Below are positions 12,500 to 23,150 of a stretch of DNA of 48,333 nucleotides, piece by piece. Position 1 is the first letter of the stretch, and each line of letters starts with the position of its first letter. The stretch comes from Symbiodinium natans (Eukaryota > Sar > Dinophyceae > Suessiales > Symbiodiniaceae). The translations under genes and the position numbers were made by a program. Location: contig CAJNDS010000638.1 of the NCBI GenBank assembly GCA_905221605.1, forward strand, positions 52,501 through 100,833, in the 5' to 3' direction. The notes under the pieces are model-generated. The model had not been told where the DNA came from. It worked only from the letters and a program-made list of their open reading frames with translations, and did no database searches.

Positions 12500-12640
12500 A
12501 ATCCGGACACGGTGCTTGCATCATGACTTTTGGAAATGCTTCATATGCTTTCGAGGGAATGTGCACCGACGGCGCGGCATGCTTTGAAGCAAGCTTGCGC
12601 TGTCGGTGCCTGCATGATGGGTTTGGCAAGTACCAGAGCA
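12500..12640. repeat. inverted copies of the 11.4-11.9 kb repeat unit
   Basis: Read on the minus strand, this stretch repeats the order of motifs seen at 11550-11650: AAGCTTGCTTCAAAGCAT, then ACATTCCCTC, then TTTCCAAAAGTCATGATGC. The match is imperfect but colinear, so the family exists in both orientations within about 1 kb. Confidence 0.6.
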
Positions 12641-12659
12641 TTTCTGATGTCTCATAGGC

Positions 12660-15600
12660 TTCTAATTTGCCCTGAATGATAGCCTGAAGGCTTAATCGGC
12701 GTGCATTCTGAAGACTTTGCACTAGGAGCGTGTCGGAGTGGGGGCGGGCCTTACCATGAATTTGTGTTGGATGCTTTTGTGTTTCTGATCCTGTGGTCTT
12801 AAGAATTCTCCCCGGGAGGGCCTCGCACAAGGATCGCAGCCTTCACATCTGCCCATGGTTCTTCCTTCTATCAACGAACCGGGACGCTTGTTGGAGAGTG
12901 ACTGCTAGTAAAAGAAACAAACCTGGCTTCCTGATGAGGCCTCTCCTGCATTGATGAAGGATGGGGAAGGCACCGTCAAGAAGATGATGAGCTTGCCCCT
13001 TGTCCCTGATGCGGAGTGCTGTTTGACCGGTTGCTTTTTTGCAGTCTCAACACTAGATTGTAGTCGATCGGGGCTGAGCATCGTGTCCTCGGTGCTGGCA
13101 GTTGGAATGATGTGTTTTCCAGACCGGTGAGCGTGGGGGCACACTCAGTTGGCACAAATTGTTCTCCAGAAAGACTGGTGCAGCTAACCCCCATTTGACT
13201 GCTAGAGTCGCTGACGCAGTGGCAGAGGCCTGCTTCAAAATATTTGAGAACATGTTTTTAGTTTACGGCCAGCTGAACTTCACAGCTTCTCTGGCCATCC
13301 TGGAGCCCACGCCGAAAGCTGCCTGGACCTAACAGACAAATGGACCTCGCACAGTGGGTGCAGGGCAGCGCAACCTTACAGTCAATTTTGCTGCTGTTTT
13401 GGTTCCGCAACGACATGAACGAAGGTAATTGCCATTCGCATCCGATCAACTCATGGGAACTGCCCAAACGCATCCCCCAGATCGAGCCGCGTGCCCAAAC
13501 CCGCAGCGCGGCGCCAGTCATGTTTATCCTGCAGCGCAGGAATCTAAACCCGCGCGCCACAGGCCACCCATCCTGTCGGTTTTTTGTTTCTGAGGAGAGG
13601 ATCCCAAGCGCTCCTGTTGAAGGAACAACAGCTTTCATGATCGCCAAGCTGCTTAGCCCGGACCCTGGCCCTAACCCATACAAACACACCAGCAGGCCCC
13701 CAGCACCAACGCGACAGTCGTTTTGTAAACGACCGTGGCCTAGAGGTGTGCAGCAGTGCAGGCTCAAGGGCATGAGGCGTAGGATGGCGTCACATCACTT
13801 TGAGGAATGCCAAACTGCCACTCGAACTTTGGAAGGTCTCAAATGCTGCACGTGGTAGGCCAACTAGAGTAACTAGAGTAACTAGAGAGCATGTGAAGTC
13901 TGTGCTGCGTGCAGGTGTACAGGACACTGTTAACGGTGGTCAGCTCGGCCTTGCACTCTTAGCTGTTCACCAGCTCTAGCTCTTCGCACCTGCACCCTTA
14001 CTCGAATGTCCCAACCCAAAAGGTTCTCCCTGAAGGACCGCTCGTCGCCAGGGGCGGTGTGGGGACTAAAAGTACTTAATCTGCCAGGCTGACTAAGCTG
14101 ACGATGGGCTCTGAGGACGAGAAGGCAGAAGCCAAAGCCGAAATCGAGCGGCCCGACTGCGACATGGTTTGTTTGGCTTACTGAGTTTTTTGGCTTTACG
14201 CTTCAATTCCAACTCAGCCAGCCTTTCCACAGCACTCCCAACATACCCAGCCGTACTGGTCGGTTACTGCACATAGTCCGCACGTGAATGGTATCATTTT
14301 CAGAATCCCATGAGAGTATCCGAATTCCAAGACTGGGTGCCTTGAGTCTTTGAGGGGTCGGTGCGCGTGCTTGGGGACGGCCCTTTGTTAGGACCGAACC
14401 GTGTGAGATGCCTCTAAATATTGGGGGTTAGCTGAAGGTGAAGTCGCATCTTCTTGTGCAAAGTCGTATCTCGCGCGCGTGCACACTGGGGTTTCGCAAA
14501 GCCAAAGCTGGCTAGAACGCACTTGCACCCCCAAGCCAAAAATCGCATTCTGTCCCTAGGTTGTGAGAACGTTTAGGGGTAAAGTTCATGGCGTATAACA
14601 CCCCATGACAACAACCCGAACGAGCTAACCTTTTGCAAACTTAAGCCCCAAAGCTTGGGCCGGCGCTGTCAGGAAAACCGTTTGTTGGGGCAGGCGTTCC
14701 CTTCCACCCTTAGACGCACGGCCCTCGCAACGGTTCGCGCAGGCCTCGCGCAGGCGCACATACGGTCGCTACCCAGCCTGCTTGTTTGCTGCCATGAAAC
14801 CCACATGTAACGCTGAAAGGTGCCGCATGCGTAATTACTATGCTTGTGAGTCCGGAACATGTGCATGTGGTGCGTGCGCTTGCGGACTGCCATAAAGTTC
14901 CGTCTTTGTGCTGATAGGGCGTGCGGTGGCAAATTCGTACTTTGCTTGTGTGTCGAGAACACGCACGTGCGCCGCGTGCTCTTGGAAACGCATCAACAGC
15001 ATGTCTTTGTGAGGGGACTTTATGCGGGTTAATGTGACTTCGTTCGCAACCGTGTCGTTGGGGAGATGTGACTTCACATGTGGCGTAACCTCGCACCTTG
15101 TACCTTTTTAATTCTTAAGGAAGCTACGGGTTGAGGCAGGGGGGACCCCTAGAATTTCGTGTCTTCTTCCTGTGATTAAACCGGGGGGGGGGAGGGCTTC
15201 ATGCCATGGCAATGACCAGTGAGCAACAGCATGGCACTTTGAACAAGGGGCAATAGTCGTAGCAGCGGATCTTGGGATGTACATCCGCAGTTGTGGGACG
15301 CCTTTGTAAGCTCCAAGCGCTTTCAACTTCATAAACGTGCTCAAGTCAGACTTGCCTGTACAGGCTGTGCTGTGGCTATGCCACTTTACAAAGCCCTCAA
15401 GCACTTTTTCTTAACTCGACTATTTTGAACCTTGAGAAGCTGAGACCCTAGACCCCCCCCCCCCCCCAAGTACCTCCACCGTCCCTCAGTAGCTACACAT
15501 AAAAATTCGCCGCTAAGAATTATGCAGAGCGTAAGCAGGTCAAAACTTACTTAACCCCGACACGCACCCTCCCTGTCGTTTGCACTTGCGAGACATGGCG

Positions 15601-16484
15601 GCTTTGTCGATGTGGAAGTAAAAAGCGATGACGGCTGCGCGACGATGTCTTCGTGAAAAAAACCGATGACATTTGCAAGGCGAACAACATTCAGGTGCCA
15701 ACAGCGGCCACGGACACACACGATCCCTGTTGGCCCTGAACATGGTGGGGCGGAGTGGCAAATCCGAGCGAGATGATGGAAGAACCCATACGTACCGAAT
15801 TGATTACGCCTGAGGCAAATGCCGGACTCGACTCCTCCACTGAGCGCTGAGGAGGCTCATGTTCTGTTCTTTGCAGTGGTTTGAGGTAAAAGGATGTGAT
15901 GCGTAGCCATGGGTAGCTTAAGGGAAGAAGAGCACTTGTAATCTGAAAAGAGGTTCAGGAACGGCTGAGTTAGGCATGGATCCGCCCCAGGGGATCTTTG
16001 GCAGTTGTTGTCGACGGCTCCGGGGCTTCCTTCGGGTACGGGCTTTGTTATACGCGGTTCACGGCCTCGGGCTGCAGACAGCTGGTGATGATTTTCCATT
16101 CTGGTAAGGGGTAGGTAGTAGGTAGTGTAGTGACGGATAACGTACGTCAGTGCCTGCAGAGCAACAGAGGGAACGGGTTCAAATCGCGCTGGGCAGCGTG
16201 TGGCGGGCGGGCAGAGCAAGGACGGCTGTTCCCTAACCCATAGAATAGAAATAAAACCCGTTAGAATAAAATTGGGCTGGAGACCAAAAGGTGTGATTCT
16301 TAAAGAGGTACCAGATTACCCACAGTCCAAGAGGTACCAGATTTACCCACAGTCCCTGAGACGTCGACCTGTAGAGATGCATGTTTGAAGCTTCCCAGAG
16401 GAGCAGGATTGCCAGGCAAAGGCTTTGCAGCCGCTTGGCCCCTTGTGGAGGGGGGGGAGGGCATGAGAGTGTTTAGGGCGTTGC
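12660..16484. other. no supported gene; open frames on both strands
   Basis: The longest frame, 13340-13858 (+, ATG start, 172 codons), is mirrored by an equally long minus-strand frame (13258-13773), and neither has a domain, so neither is called. Homopolymer runs occur at 15183-15190 (G) and 15453-15467 (C). A tandem duplication of about 27 bp (GAGGTACCAGATT...CACAGTCC) lies at 16304-16356. A degenerate spliced-leader-like stretch (CGTAGCCAT...AGCTTAAG) is at 15902-15921. Confidence 0.5.
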
Positions 16485-16767
16485 TTTGTTTTTTGACATT
16501 CGAAGGTTCAGGATCGCTGAGCTCCGAGGTTATCTCAAGAAGCGGAAACTTGCGCCCCGGTTTCGTAGTAGTTCTTATATGAAGCACTTACCTTGCAAGC
16601 CCAATCCCAAGAAATGGCTCAAGCCATACTGGTGTGAGCCACAATTATGCTGGATTCTGATGGGCTTTGGGTGGTGTTGTGGCTGCTCTCTGTATGACAT
16701 GGCGGTCCTAACTGCCCAAAACCAGCAGTGCGGCCTGTATGACCGCAGATGCGCACGCATGACCTGA
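16485..16767 (+). CDS. candidate exon with SAP-like motif
   Basis: The frame contains FRIAELRGYLKKRKLAPR at about 16504-16557. This has the spacing of the first helix and turn of a SAP domain (hydrophobic-x-ELR-x-LKKR-x-L), a DNA/RNA-binding fold. The rest of the SAP motif (the second helix with a conserved Lys and Leu) is not clear, and the remainder (rich in W and C) does not look like the family. An exon boundary may fall near 16580. No partner exon is identified. This may be a gene fragment or a chance match. Confidence 0.2.
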
Positions 16768-18008
16768 ACTTTGATCTGCGAGCTATGATATGGCAAGTTG
16801 CCAATGAATTTATGGCGCTGCATGTGCCTATATGTGACCTAGAATCGGAATACCCCTTCAAATGGCCAGCCAGCCCTGGGCTGAGCTGTCTATAAACAAC
16901 TTAGTTTTGCCATTTTATAAAGTATGATTTTAAAGCGAGTCTTGCGCATAATATTCGATATATACATGTATGTATATATATATATATATATGTATAGGCT
17001 TGCTTGATGTGTGTACCTCGTCAAGGGTGCACGGCTGTGGCAATGTTGTGTTGACACCCCGTTTGTGGTGTTTTACGCAGCGCGTACCCCGTGCGAGCAG
17101 TTTTATGATAATCAGGGGTTTTATGAAGAGATGCTGAAGGGTTTTTGGTATGTGGCTTGGGTACCTCGCGCAGGTCATTTACGATGAGGCATTGCCGCAT
17201 TGCTCATCCCACTTTGTGTCGGCATGGCGGTCAATCGACTTTTTAAATGTACAATCTGCGAAGTGGACGTCAGTTCAGCTATGCGGGAGGCGAAGAGTAA
17301 TGTTGCATAAAATTTTAATACATAGCCCCCCCCCCCCCGCCAACAAATTCGACCGTCTATGGACCCTATATGAACGCGTAGCGCGGCGACCCCCAAACAA
17401 ATTCGGGTGGGGAACCGCCCGCAGGGCCTCAAGCCTTTGGAAACCTTAAGGCCTGAAGCTTTCCAGCCTTTAAGATTCCTGGAGCCTAAGGCACTCAGGC
17501 TCTCAAGCCTTACTGCGTAAGCCCTCAACCCTGAACACAAACCCTCAAAAAACAGTTATCCGAAAAATAGCCTGTGTACTACAGAGGGTGGCCAGACTAA
17601 AGACAGTCCGACCGGCCCGTGGGCCCTATCACGAAATTTGTTTGGGGCCGCGTTTCGTAATGAAGTTCCATAGGGCTTTACATGGAACTGGCCGGGCTTG
17701 CCTTCTGAAGCCCAACGCCCTCAGGGCCTCAAGCCTTACTGCCTTACTACGCAAGACCTTAACCCTAAACACAAACCCTGAAAGAAAAAACAACTGTCCG
17801 GAAAAATAAGTTGTGACAATAGCGGCTTACACCAACAAACTCGGTTCGCAGAATGAGTTTTTGAAACTTGCGATGATAGACCCTAATTCGATTACAGTCA
17901 GTGCAACATTAGCCTTGACGGAGTTTGCTGTTGGGGATGTCAATGCAACTTTTTATTTTTGATGTCTCACAGATCGCTCATTAAGATCGTTTGAAATTCT
18001 GAGCTACG
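16768..18008. other. no gene; (TA)n microsatellite and a duplicated about 100-bp segment
   Basis: A TA microsatellite lies at about 16961-16995. Segments 17483-17575 and 17720-17816 are diverged direct copies (each with CTCAAGCCTTACTGC and ending in a CCGAAAAATA-like stretch). The motif CCCCAAACAAATTCG (about 17390) recurs in inverted orientation at about 17632-17647. This is repeat debris with no coding potential. Confidence 0.6.
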
Positions 18009-18710
18009 TTGGGCATCAGTTCTTTGAATTATCGTCTTATCAGGGATACTCTAGAAAGAAACTCTGCTCTGTTGATTTCCGAGCTCAACGGCGCCCAAAC
18101 TGGTGAATCTCTATACGCTCTGGTCTCCGTGGACAAACTCCGGAACCCGGCAAATGTCTTTGGCAAGGATGACCGCTTCACTCGAAATGGAAGGCATCGA
18201 CGAGGCATCCGGCTCAGCTTCCACTGTATCCGCTTTGGGATTCCAGGCACACGTTCATGTGGTGTTTCTCAACCTTTCTCGGTTCCGCATGATCAGGACT
18301 ATGCTGCTTATGGGACGCAAAAGGGGCACTTCTCAAGCAAACCAGAATTGACAATGCGGGCAGGGAGACATGATTCTGAGCGAAGAGGTATATTCCTTAC
18401 CAAGCTCGTTTCGGCTAGTTGGGTTTGTAAGGGATGGACCACGATGGGGTCCCTTACTTACTCGGACTCTGAGTTTTCGGTCCGGTATGTTGTCTCCCGG
18501 CCCCCTAACCAGCAGGGTTTCATCGCAGAAGTCGAATTTGATCAGGCTTCAGTACATCTGGCGAATCTTCCGTGCAGTCAATATTGGCATAAACCTTACG
18601 CCCCAGATCTTCTAGCACGCGCTTGGGACTCCAACCTCTTAGGCATGCAACGTTCTGCGCTCGGGAAGTGGGGACGTGAGGGGCCCATGAAGCACCCAGC
18701 CTCAACCTAG
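18009..18710 (+). CDS. 233-codon open frame, doubtful
   Basis: This is one of the longest open frames outside repeats, but it begins at TTG; composition is mixed and no domain, signal peptide or membrane segment is visible. Overlapping frames on both strands are also open for 70-90 codons. In this GC range a frame of this length can occur by chance. It is kept only as a candidate for transcript checking. Confidence 0.15.
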   Translation: MGISSLNYRLIRDTLERNSALLISELNGAQTGESLYALVSVDKLRNPANVFGKDDRFTRNGRHRRGIRLSFHCIRFGIPGTRSCGVSQPFSVPHDQDYAAYGTQKGHFSSKPELTMRAGRHDSERRGIFLTKLVSASWVCKGWTTMGSLTYSDSEFSVRYVVSRPPNQQGFIAEVEFDQASVHLANLPCSQYWHKPYAPDLLARAWDSNLLGMQRSALGKWGREGPMKHPAST

Positions 18711-19740
18711 AGCTTGTTAGGGTAGCAGGACATTTTTGCAGGGGTGCTTCAAAGCCCGCTAGGAGCCCCACAAAGATTACTTGGCTGTATGATTTATGCA
18801 CATCCCAGCTTGGCCTTGTCTTTCGTATGTTGCGAAAGACTTTCAGCCTAAATGTAGTTGCGGTCCTCCGACTTTACTGACAGCAGCTCTCCCACGATTC
18901 TGATGCTTTTTGACTCAAGGACATGGACTCCGTGGAGTTAATCGCCGCGGACGAGGTTTCTCACAGCAAACCAACAAGCGCCAACCTAGCATGAATCGAT
19001 ACGAATCGACATCGTCATCAAACGCATCTGCATTTGTTTCTGTGGCACAAAGACGTTCCAAGACCTTGTTCTCATCGGCTTTCGGGTTACAAGAGGGCTT
19101 GGGATGCCGGGTAAGGCCAAACTAAGTTGTAGTTGTGTAGGAGGCTGAACTTAGGAGCGTGTTTCTGCATCCATGCAATCCCCCGAATAACCGTCTAAGA
19201 GGTCCTAGTCCTATGGGGGCCTGAAATGTTATGTGGAGGTTATATGTTCTGATCGGGTGCGCTGGGGTCCCACTATTATTATATTGAGGCCAAGTGAGAA
19301 CGAAGCAGGGAGAAATAGGAGACGTCTCAAGAAATGGGAGCTTTCAAGAACAGGAGCCTCTCAAAGGGAGTGTAGAAGAGGGCCCGCGGGGCCCGAAGCA
19401 CTCTTAGCGATGCAGCCTTTCTCGGGTAGGTTGGTACGCCTTGGCCCGGTGACAGTGATGAAGGTGAATTGGAGCATTCTGACAGGGCGATTGCTACTAG
19501 AAACTGGAGCTGGCTATTTTAAGCTTGTTGGTCTCAGCTGTGTAGCCGTGCTTCTCTCTCATGTTCACCCAGCCCTTGAACCTCAAAACCAGGTCATATA
19601 TGTATAATTTCACGAAAAATGCTCCCCTTGCATCACCGCTGCGAAGACTTCCAGTATCCCCGTGTCATCCCCTCTGTGTCCCCAGCATCCCTGGAATTAT
19701 GCGCGTACAAACGAACACGCAGTCACACATACATACTCGT
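18711..19740. other. no supported gene
   Basis: Only short frames without domains occur here. A 124-codon frame (19233-19607) has a C-terminal hydrophobic stretch (LVGLSCVAVLLSHVHPAL) but no other support. Confidence 0.5.
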
Positions 19741-19968
19741 ATTATTTATATATATATATATGTGTATATATGTATTTATACAGCATATATATATATATAT
19801 ATACATGTATATTTATATATAGTATATATACATATATAGCAGATAAACATATAGTATATATATATATAGTATCAAATATATACAGTAGTATATATCTATA
19901 TATATATATATAGAGTATATATGTGTATATATATATATATATATTTATTTATTTATTTATTTATTTAT
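19741..19968. repeat. (AT)n microsatellite cluster with (TTTA)n
   Basis: About 220 bp of TATATA/TATATG runs ends in six TTTA repeats. The Tyr/Ile-rich frames here are artefacts. Confidence 0.95.
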
Positions 19969-21032
19969 ATGTAGATACACATTCATATTGAGAAGCCCCG
20001 AAAGCAGGTCGATGAGGATGCTGGGGATGCTGGCAGTTCCGCCCTTGAGCTTTCGGAAAGCCGCGGGGAACTGACTGGGCCGCTATTCCAAAAGTGATCG
20101 GTCACCTTTTTAGAGGAGCTTATGTGTTAATTTTGATTCCTTCAAGGGGTATACAGGCTGTGTCATCGGCAGAACCAAAATGAAGCACAGCTGAGGTTCA
20201 AAGGGAGGGTTCTCTATGGTTTCTTTCTGTAGCACATGTTGGAGAACGCTTTTTGTCCCCAATGCCTGTGTGTCAGCATGTTGCCTTTCCTCCCGCCTGG
20301 TTTGGGTCCTTTGACAAGGAGGGAAGAAGTGTGAGCAAGGAATCTTGCTCGTCAGATAGCTGTTTTTGTTTCACGACTCGCGGCAGTACACGTATGCCTG
20401 CTTGCCATGCTGGTGAGAGAGGGCCCTCACAGTGCCGACCCACTGACCCACGTAAACGAAACTATTTAGAAGGACCCCAGACGAGGTGCCTCAAGTTATG
20501 AGTATGCTCCAACAAACACACACACAGCCGTTTGCTCCAGTTCTATTTTCATGAACTTGAACGGCTAGGCCATTTGCATCACATAATTGGTGGTCAATAA
20601 AGGGCGGTTCGACATGTAATTCAACTTATATAGCTACTATCATCAGGGGCTAGTTGCGCGTTGTTATCCGTAGTTTAAAAGAATTGACTTTCAGTTTTTG
20701 AGTCCACAGTTGAAAAGTAGGGCGCTTTCTGTTACTCCAGTGGTCCACATGAGAAACCTTAAACCTGAATCGTGTTTAATTGTTAGAACTTGGGCTGTCT
20801 GTACGAAAAGTGTAAATAAGTAGAGGGGGTTTTAGATGCTCGTGAAGTGCACCGGTTGTCCCAGTAGCTGTCCTTCATTGGTTCTCAATGTTTACCAAAT
20901 TCCGGCATCCATGTAAGGGAGGGGGGAAGGGTGTAGGGTTTGGAGCTTCAAACAAGCTATTTGTACGATAGCTTCTATACAACCCAAATCGTAAACAATG
21001 GAACACGAATTAACAACCAGTAGAAAACCTGT
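19969..21032. other. no supported gene
   Basis: Unique-looking sequence. A short hexanucleotide-like repeat (ATGCTGGGGATGCTGG) lies near 20018-20034 and an ACACACACAC stretch near 20515. Nothing else was seen. Confidence 0.5.
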
Positions 21033-21191
21033 GTTTGGGCTTTAGGCTTTAGGCTTTAGGCTTTAGGCTTTAGGCTTTGGGCTTTAGGCTTTAGGCTTCA
21101 GGCTTCAGGCTTTAGGCTTTAGGCTTTAGGCTTTAGGCTTTAGGCTCTAGGCTTTAGGCTTTAGGCTTTAGGGTTCAGGGTTTAGGGTTTC
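21033..21191. repeat. TTTAGGC variant telomere-like array
   Basis: Roughly twenty tandem copies of GGCTTTA (TTTAGGC), with a few TTCAGGC and CTCTAGGC variants, give way at the right end to TTCAGGG/TTTAGGG. It is a one-base variant of the TTTAGGG repeat found elsewhere in the window, in the same strand orientation. Confidence 0.9.
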
Positions 21192-21211
21192 GTAGCTTAT
21201 ACGCATGTTGC

Positions 21212-21415
21212 GTGCAAGCTTGTTTGGGACTTGGGTTCTATTCGGTTTTCATCGCGGATCCAAGGGGCCAATCTGCGACAGCCGCTTCGGATGCAAATTC
21301 GGGCCCAAACCCCGGAACCTTCCAAAACCCGCCAACCCCGAGGGCCCTTTTAGACCTTGATGCCTTGCAAAGCCGCGTGCGATCCTGGCTGCACTTCTGT
21401 TGGTGTATTGGTGAG
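21212..21415 (+). CDS. candidate exon
   Basis: The frame reads DPRGQSATAASDANSG...DLDALQSRVRSWLH up to a plausible donor (TATTG then GTGAGT at about 21410). A possible acceptor AG precedes GGGCCAAT at about 21263. It has no domain. The downstream part of the same frame runs into CA/CG and GA repeats and is not coding. Confidence 0.15.
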
Positions 21416-21597
21416 TGGGAGGTCGTTGGCACCCCTCAGGTTCCACTAGGTGTTTACGGTTTCTTCTCTCCTATATCTCTTTCTCTCTGCCTCCCTGCCG
21501 CTCATTCAAATGCTCTTCAGTTATGCGTTTCCCTTTCCTTTTCTCATTGTGTCTGTATTTGGAACTCACTCCTAAACTGGGAGTGTCTCAAAAGGCA

Positions 21598-21712
21598 ACG
21601 CGCACGCACGCGCACCCGCACACGCACACGCACGTGCGCGCGCGCGCGCGCGCACGCGTGCGCGCACGCGCACGCTCACACGCCCACACACGCACAGAGA
21701 GAGAGAGAGAGA
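21598..21712. repeat. alternating CA/CG tract followed by (GA)n
   Basis: About 95 bp of nearly strict purine-pyrimidine alternation (CGCACGCACG, GTGCGCGCGCGCG) is joined to a GA tract at 21695-21712. Another GA/G-rich stretch follows at 21790-21821. The tract is immediately upstream of the LINE. Confidence 0.9.
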
Positions 21713-21713
21713 G

Positions 21714-21724
21714 TTTGGCTCAAG
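21714..21724 (+). other. match to 3' end of the dinoflagellate spliced leader
   Basis: TTTGGCTCAAG is identical to the last 11 bases of the 22-nt dinoflagellate spliced leader, which is trans-spliced onto nuclear mRNAs. A relict leader in genomic DNA marks a retroposed mRNA in these genomes. The bases upstream (GA repeat) do not match the rest of the leader, so chance cannot be excluded. Confidence 0.3.
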
Positions 21725-21862
21725 CCACGAGCGGCTCGAGCCCCAGCCCGCCGTCCTGTGGGCAAACAATCAAAAACTCTGTAGTTGATTGAGAGAGAGA
21801 GAAGGGGGGGGGAGAGAGAGGGAGGCCTCCGCTGTCAGACAGCTGCCCCCGTGCCTGCATAG

Positions 21863-22136
21863 CATCGCCCGCTCTACTACCAGGGGGGCCAACTACGCGT
21901 CTTCCCGCCGGGGGTTCTGACCACCATTGCCGGGGGGAACGAAGCTCAACGGCAACCGCTGCTGGCCGTGCTCCTGCATTACCTGAGGCGTGCGGGGGAC
22001 ACTGAGTACCACTATAACACCGTGATCGGCGGCCTTTGCGACCTGGAGGGGGGCGACCAGATTCTGAGCGGCGTCTACCTCGCCAGGGGGAAGTTCGCGG
22101 TAACGGACGTGACTTGGCAGGGACACCGAGAACGCC
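21863..22136 (+). CDS. LINE 5' coding segment in a different frame from ORF1
   Basis: From after a TAG (21860-21862) the second frame is open and strongly protein-like up to the ORF1 start: Q-rich and then VLLHYLRRAGDTEYHYNTVI, followed by GGLCDLEGGDQ and GVYLARGKFAVTDV. It has no ATG. The frame stays open to 22330 but loses coding character after about 22136, where the ATG of ORF1 lies in another frame (GAACGCCATGACC). I infer that this is the N-terminal part of the element's first protein, separated from ORF1 by a frameshift (programmed or mutational). It could alternatively be a separate upstream ORF. Confidence 0.4.
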
Positions 22137-23150
22137 ATGACCACACTACTCCAGACGATGGGGGCAGGAGGGGCAGGACAAGCTGTGAACCCAGACGGTT
22201 CCCCGGGGGCGAAAAGAAAGATGGACAGGGAGGATCTGTCCTTGGATGCTATCAGAGCAGCCATCAAAGAAGAGTTGAGGTCCGAGAGGCGGGAGCTCAA
22301 GATGGAAATCCTGGGGGAAGTCCGCTCTGAGGTACGAGGACAAATGGGGGACACCGCCCGCATCCTCCAAGAACTTCAAGCTCTACATGCGGCACAGTCT
22401 CAAACCATCCACCGCATTGACCAGGCCCAACAACAGCAGCAGACCGCCACGGACGAGATCACTCAAGAACAGGAACGACTCAAGGAGAGACTGGCCCTCC
22501 TGGAGGGGAAGTTCGGACAGCTGAATGGAGGGGCCTTGGGGGGAGGAGCATCAGGAGCATCCTCGGGGGAAGAAGAACGCCGCCAGCCTGCGCTTATTAT
22601 GGGGGGATGGCCCGAAGACACACCGGCCTCGGAGACCCTTCACAACGCGCAGAACACAGCGAGTCAATTGAGGCTCGACATCGATATGGGGGCGGCCTTT
22701 GTCCCAGGAATTCGGAGGGGGTATGCCATCATCCCGATACGCCCCAAAGACGACGAAAGTGAAGAACAACACCGCCAACGCATTCAGAATGCCCTCCAGA
22801 AGGTCCGCAACGCCAATCTCATCCTGGGGGCGAAAGCAGACGGGGGGCACCAGAAGCTTTGGCTAGCCTTAAGTCAAAGTCCACAACGCCGAGCCAAAGC
22901 CAAACTTGCTGGCAAAGCCAAACGACTTGCGCTGGAACACGGAGGAGATCCCCGGCGAGTAGAAGCAGAGTTCGCAACAGGCACAGTGTGGCTCAATGGG
23001 GTCAAAATTGCCTCGGCCACCGCCTCTGCGCCTCCCAACACCACGACCGCGGGGGCCGGATGGATCCATCTCCAAGAAGTAGCGCGACTTCTTCGCGAAG
23101 AACCCACAACGGTGCAGAGCACCTGGGAGAGGATCCGCCAAGGCCTATGA
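22137..23150 (+). CDS. LINE ORF1-like protein (337 aa)
   Basis: The ATG-started, 337-codon frame is the longest clean ORF in the window. Residues about 30-130 are a long charged, Gln-rich coiled coil (IKEELRSERRELKMEI; IDQAQQQQQTATDEITQEQ). After a Gly/Ser-rich linker (about 131-150) comes a folded domain starting LIMGGWPEDTPASETL and containing RRGYAIIPIRP and RRVEAEFATGTVWLNG. A coiled coil followed by a nucleic-acid-binding domain is the usual plan of a LINE ORF1 chaperone, which coats element RNA. I recall this particular domain next to endonuclease domains in dinoflagellates. It ends in TGA, with the endonuclease frame continuing directly after it. Confidence 0.8.
   Translation: MTTLLQTMGAGGAGQAVNPDGSPGAKRKMDREDLSLDAIRAAIKEELRSERRELKMEILGEVRSEVRGQMGDTARILQELQALHAAQSQTIHRIDQAQQQQQTATDEITQEQERLKERLALLEGKFGQLNGGALGGGASGASSGEEERRQPALIMGGWPEDTPASETLHNAQNTASQLRLDIDMGAAFVPGIRRGYAIIPIRPKDDESEEQHRQRIQNALQKVRNANLILGAKADGGHQKLWLALSQSPQRRAKAKLAGKAKRLALEHGGDPRRVEAEFATGTVWLNGVKIASATASAPPNTTTAGAGWIHLQEVARLLREEPTTVQSTWERIRQGL

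Noticed and set aside
13258-13858. Pair of 171/172-codon frames on opposite strands as genes
   Set aside because: Both strands are open over the same bases and neither shows a domain; at least one must be chance and the sequence does not say which.
16175-16190. tRNA B-box-like GGTTCAAATCG
   Set aside because: There is no matching A-box, anticodon arm or acceptor stem in the 70 bases around it.
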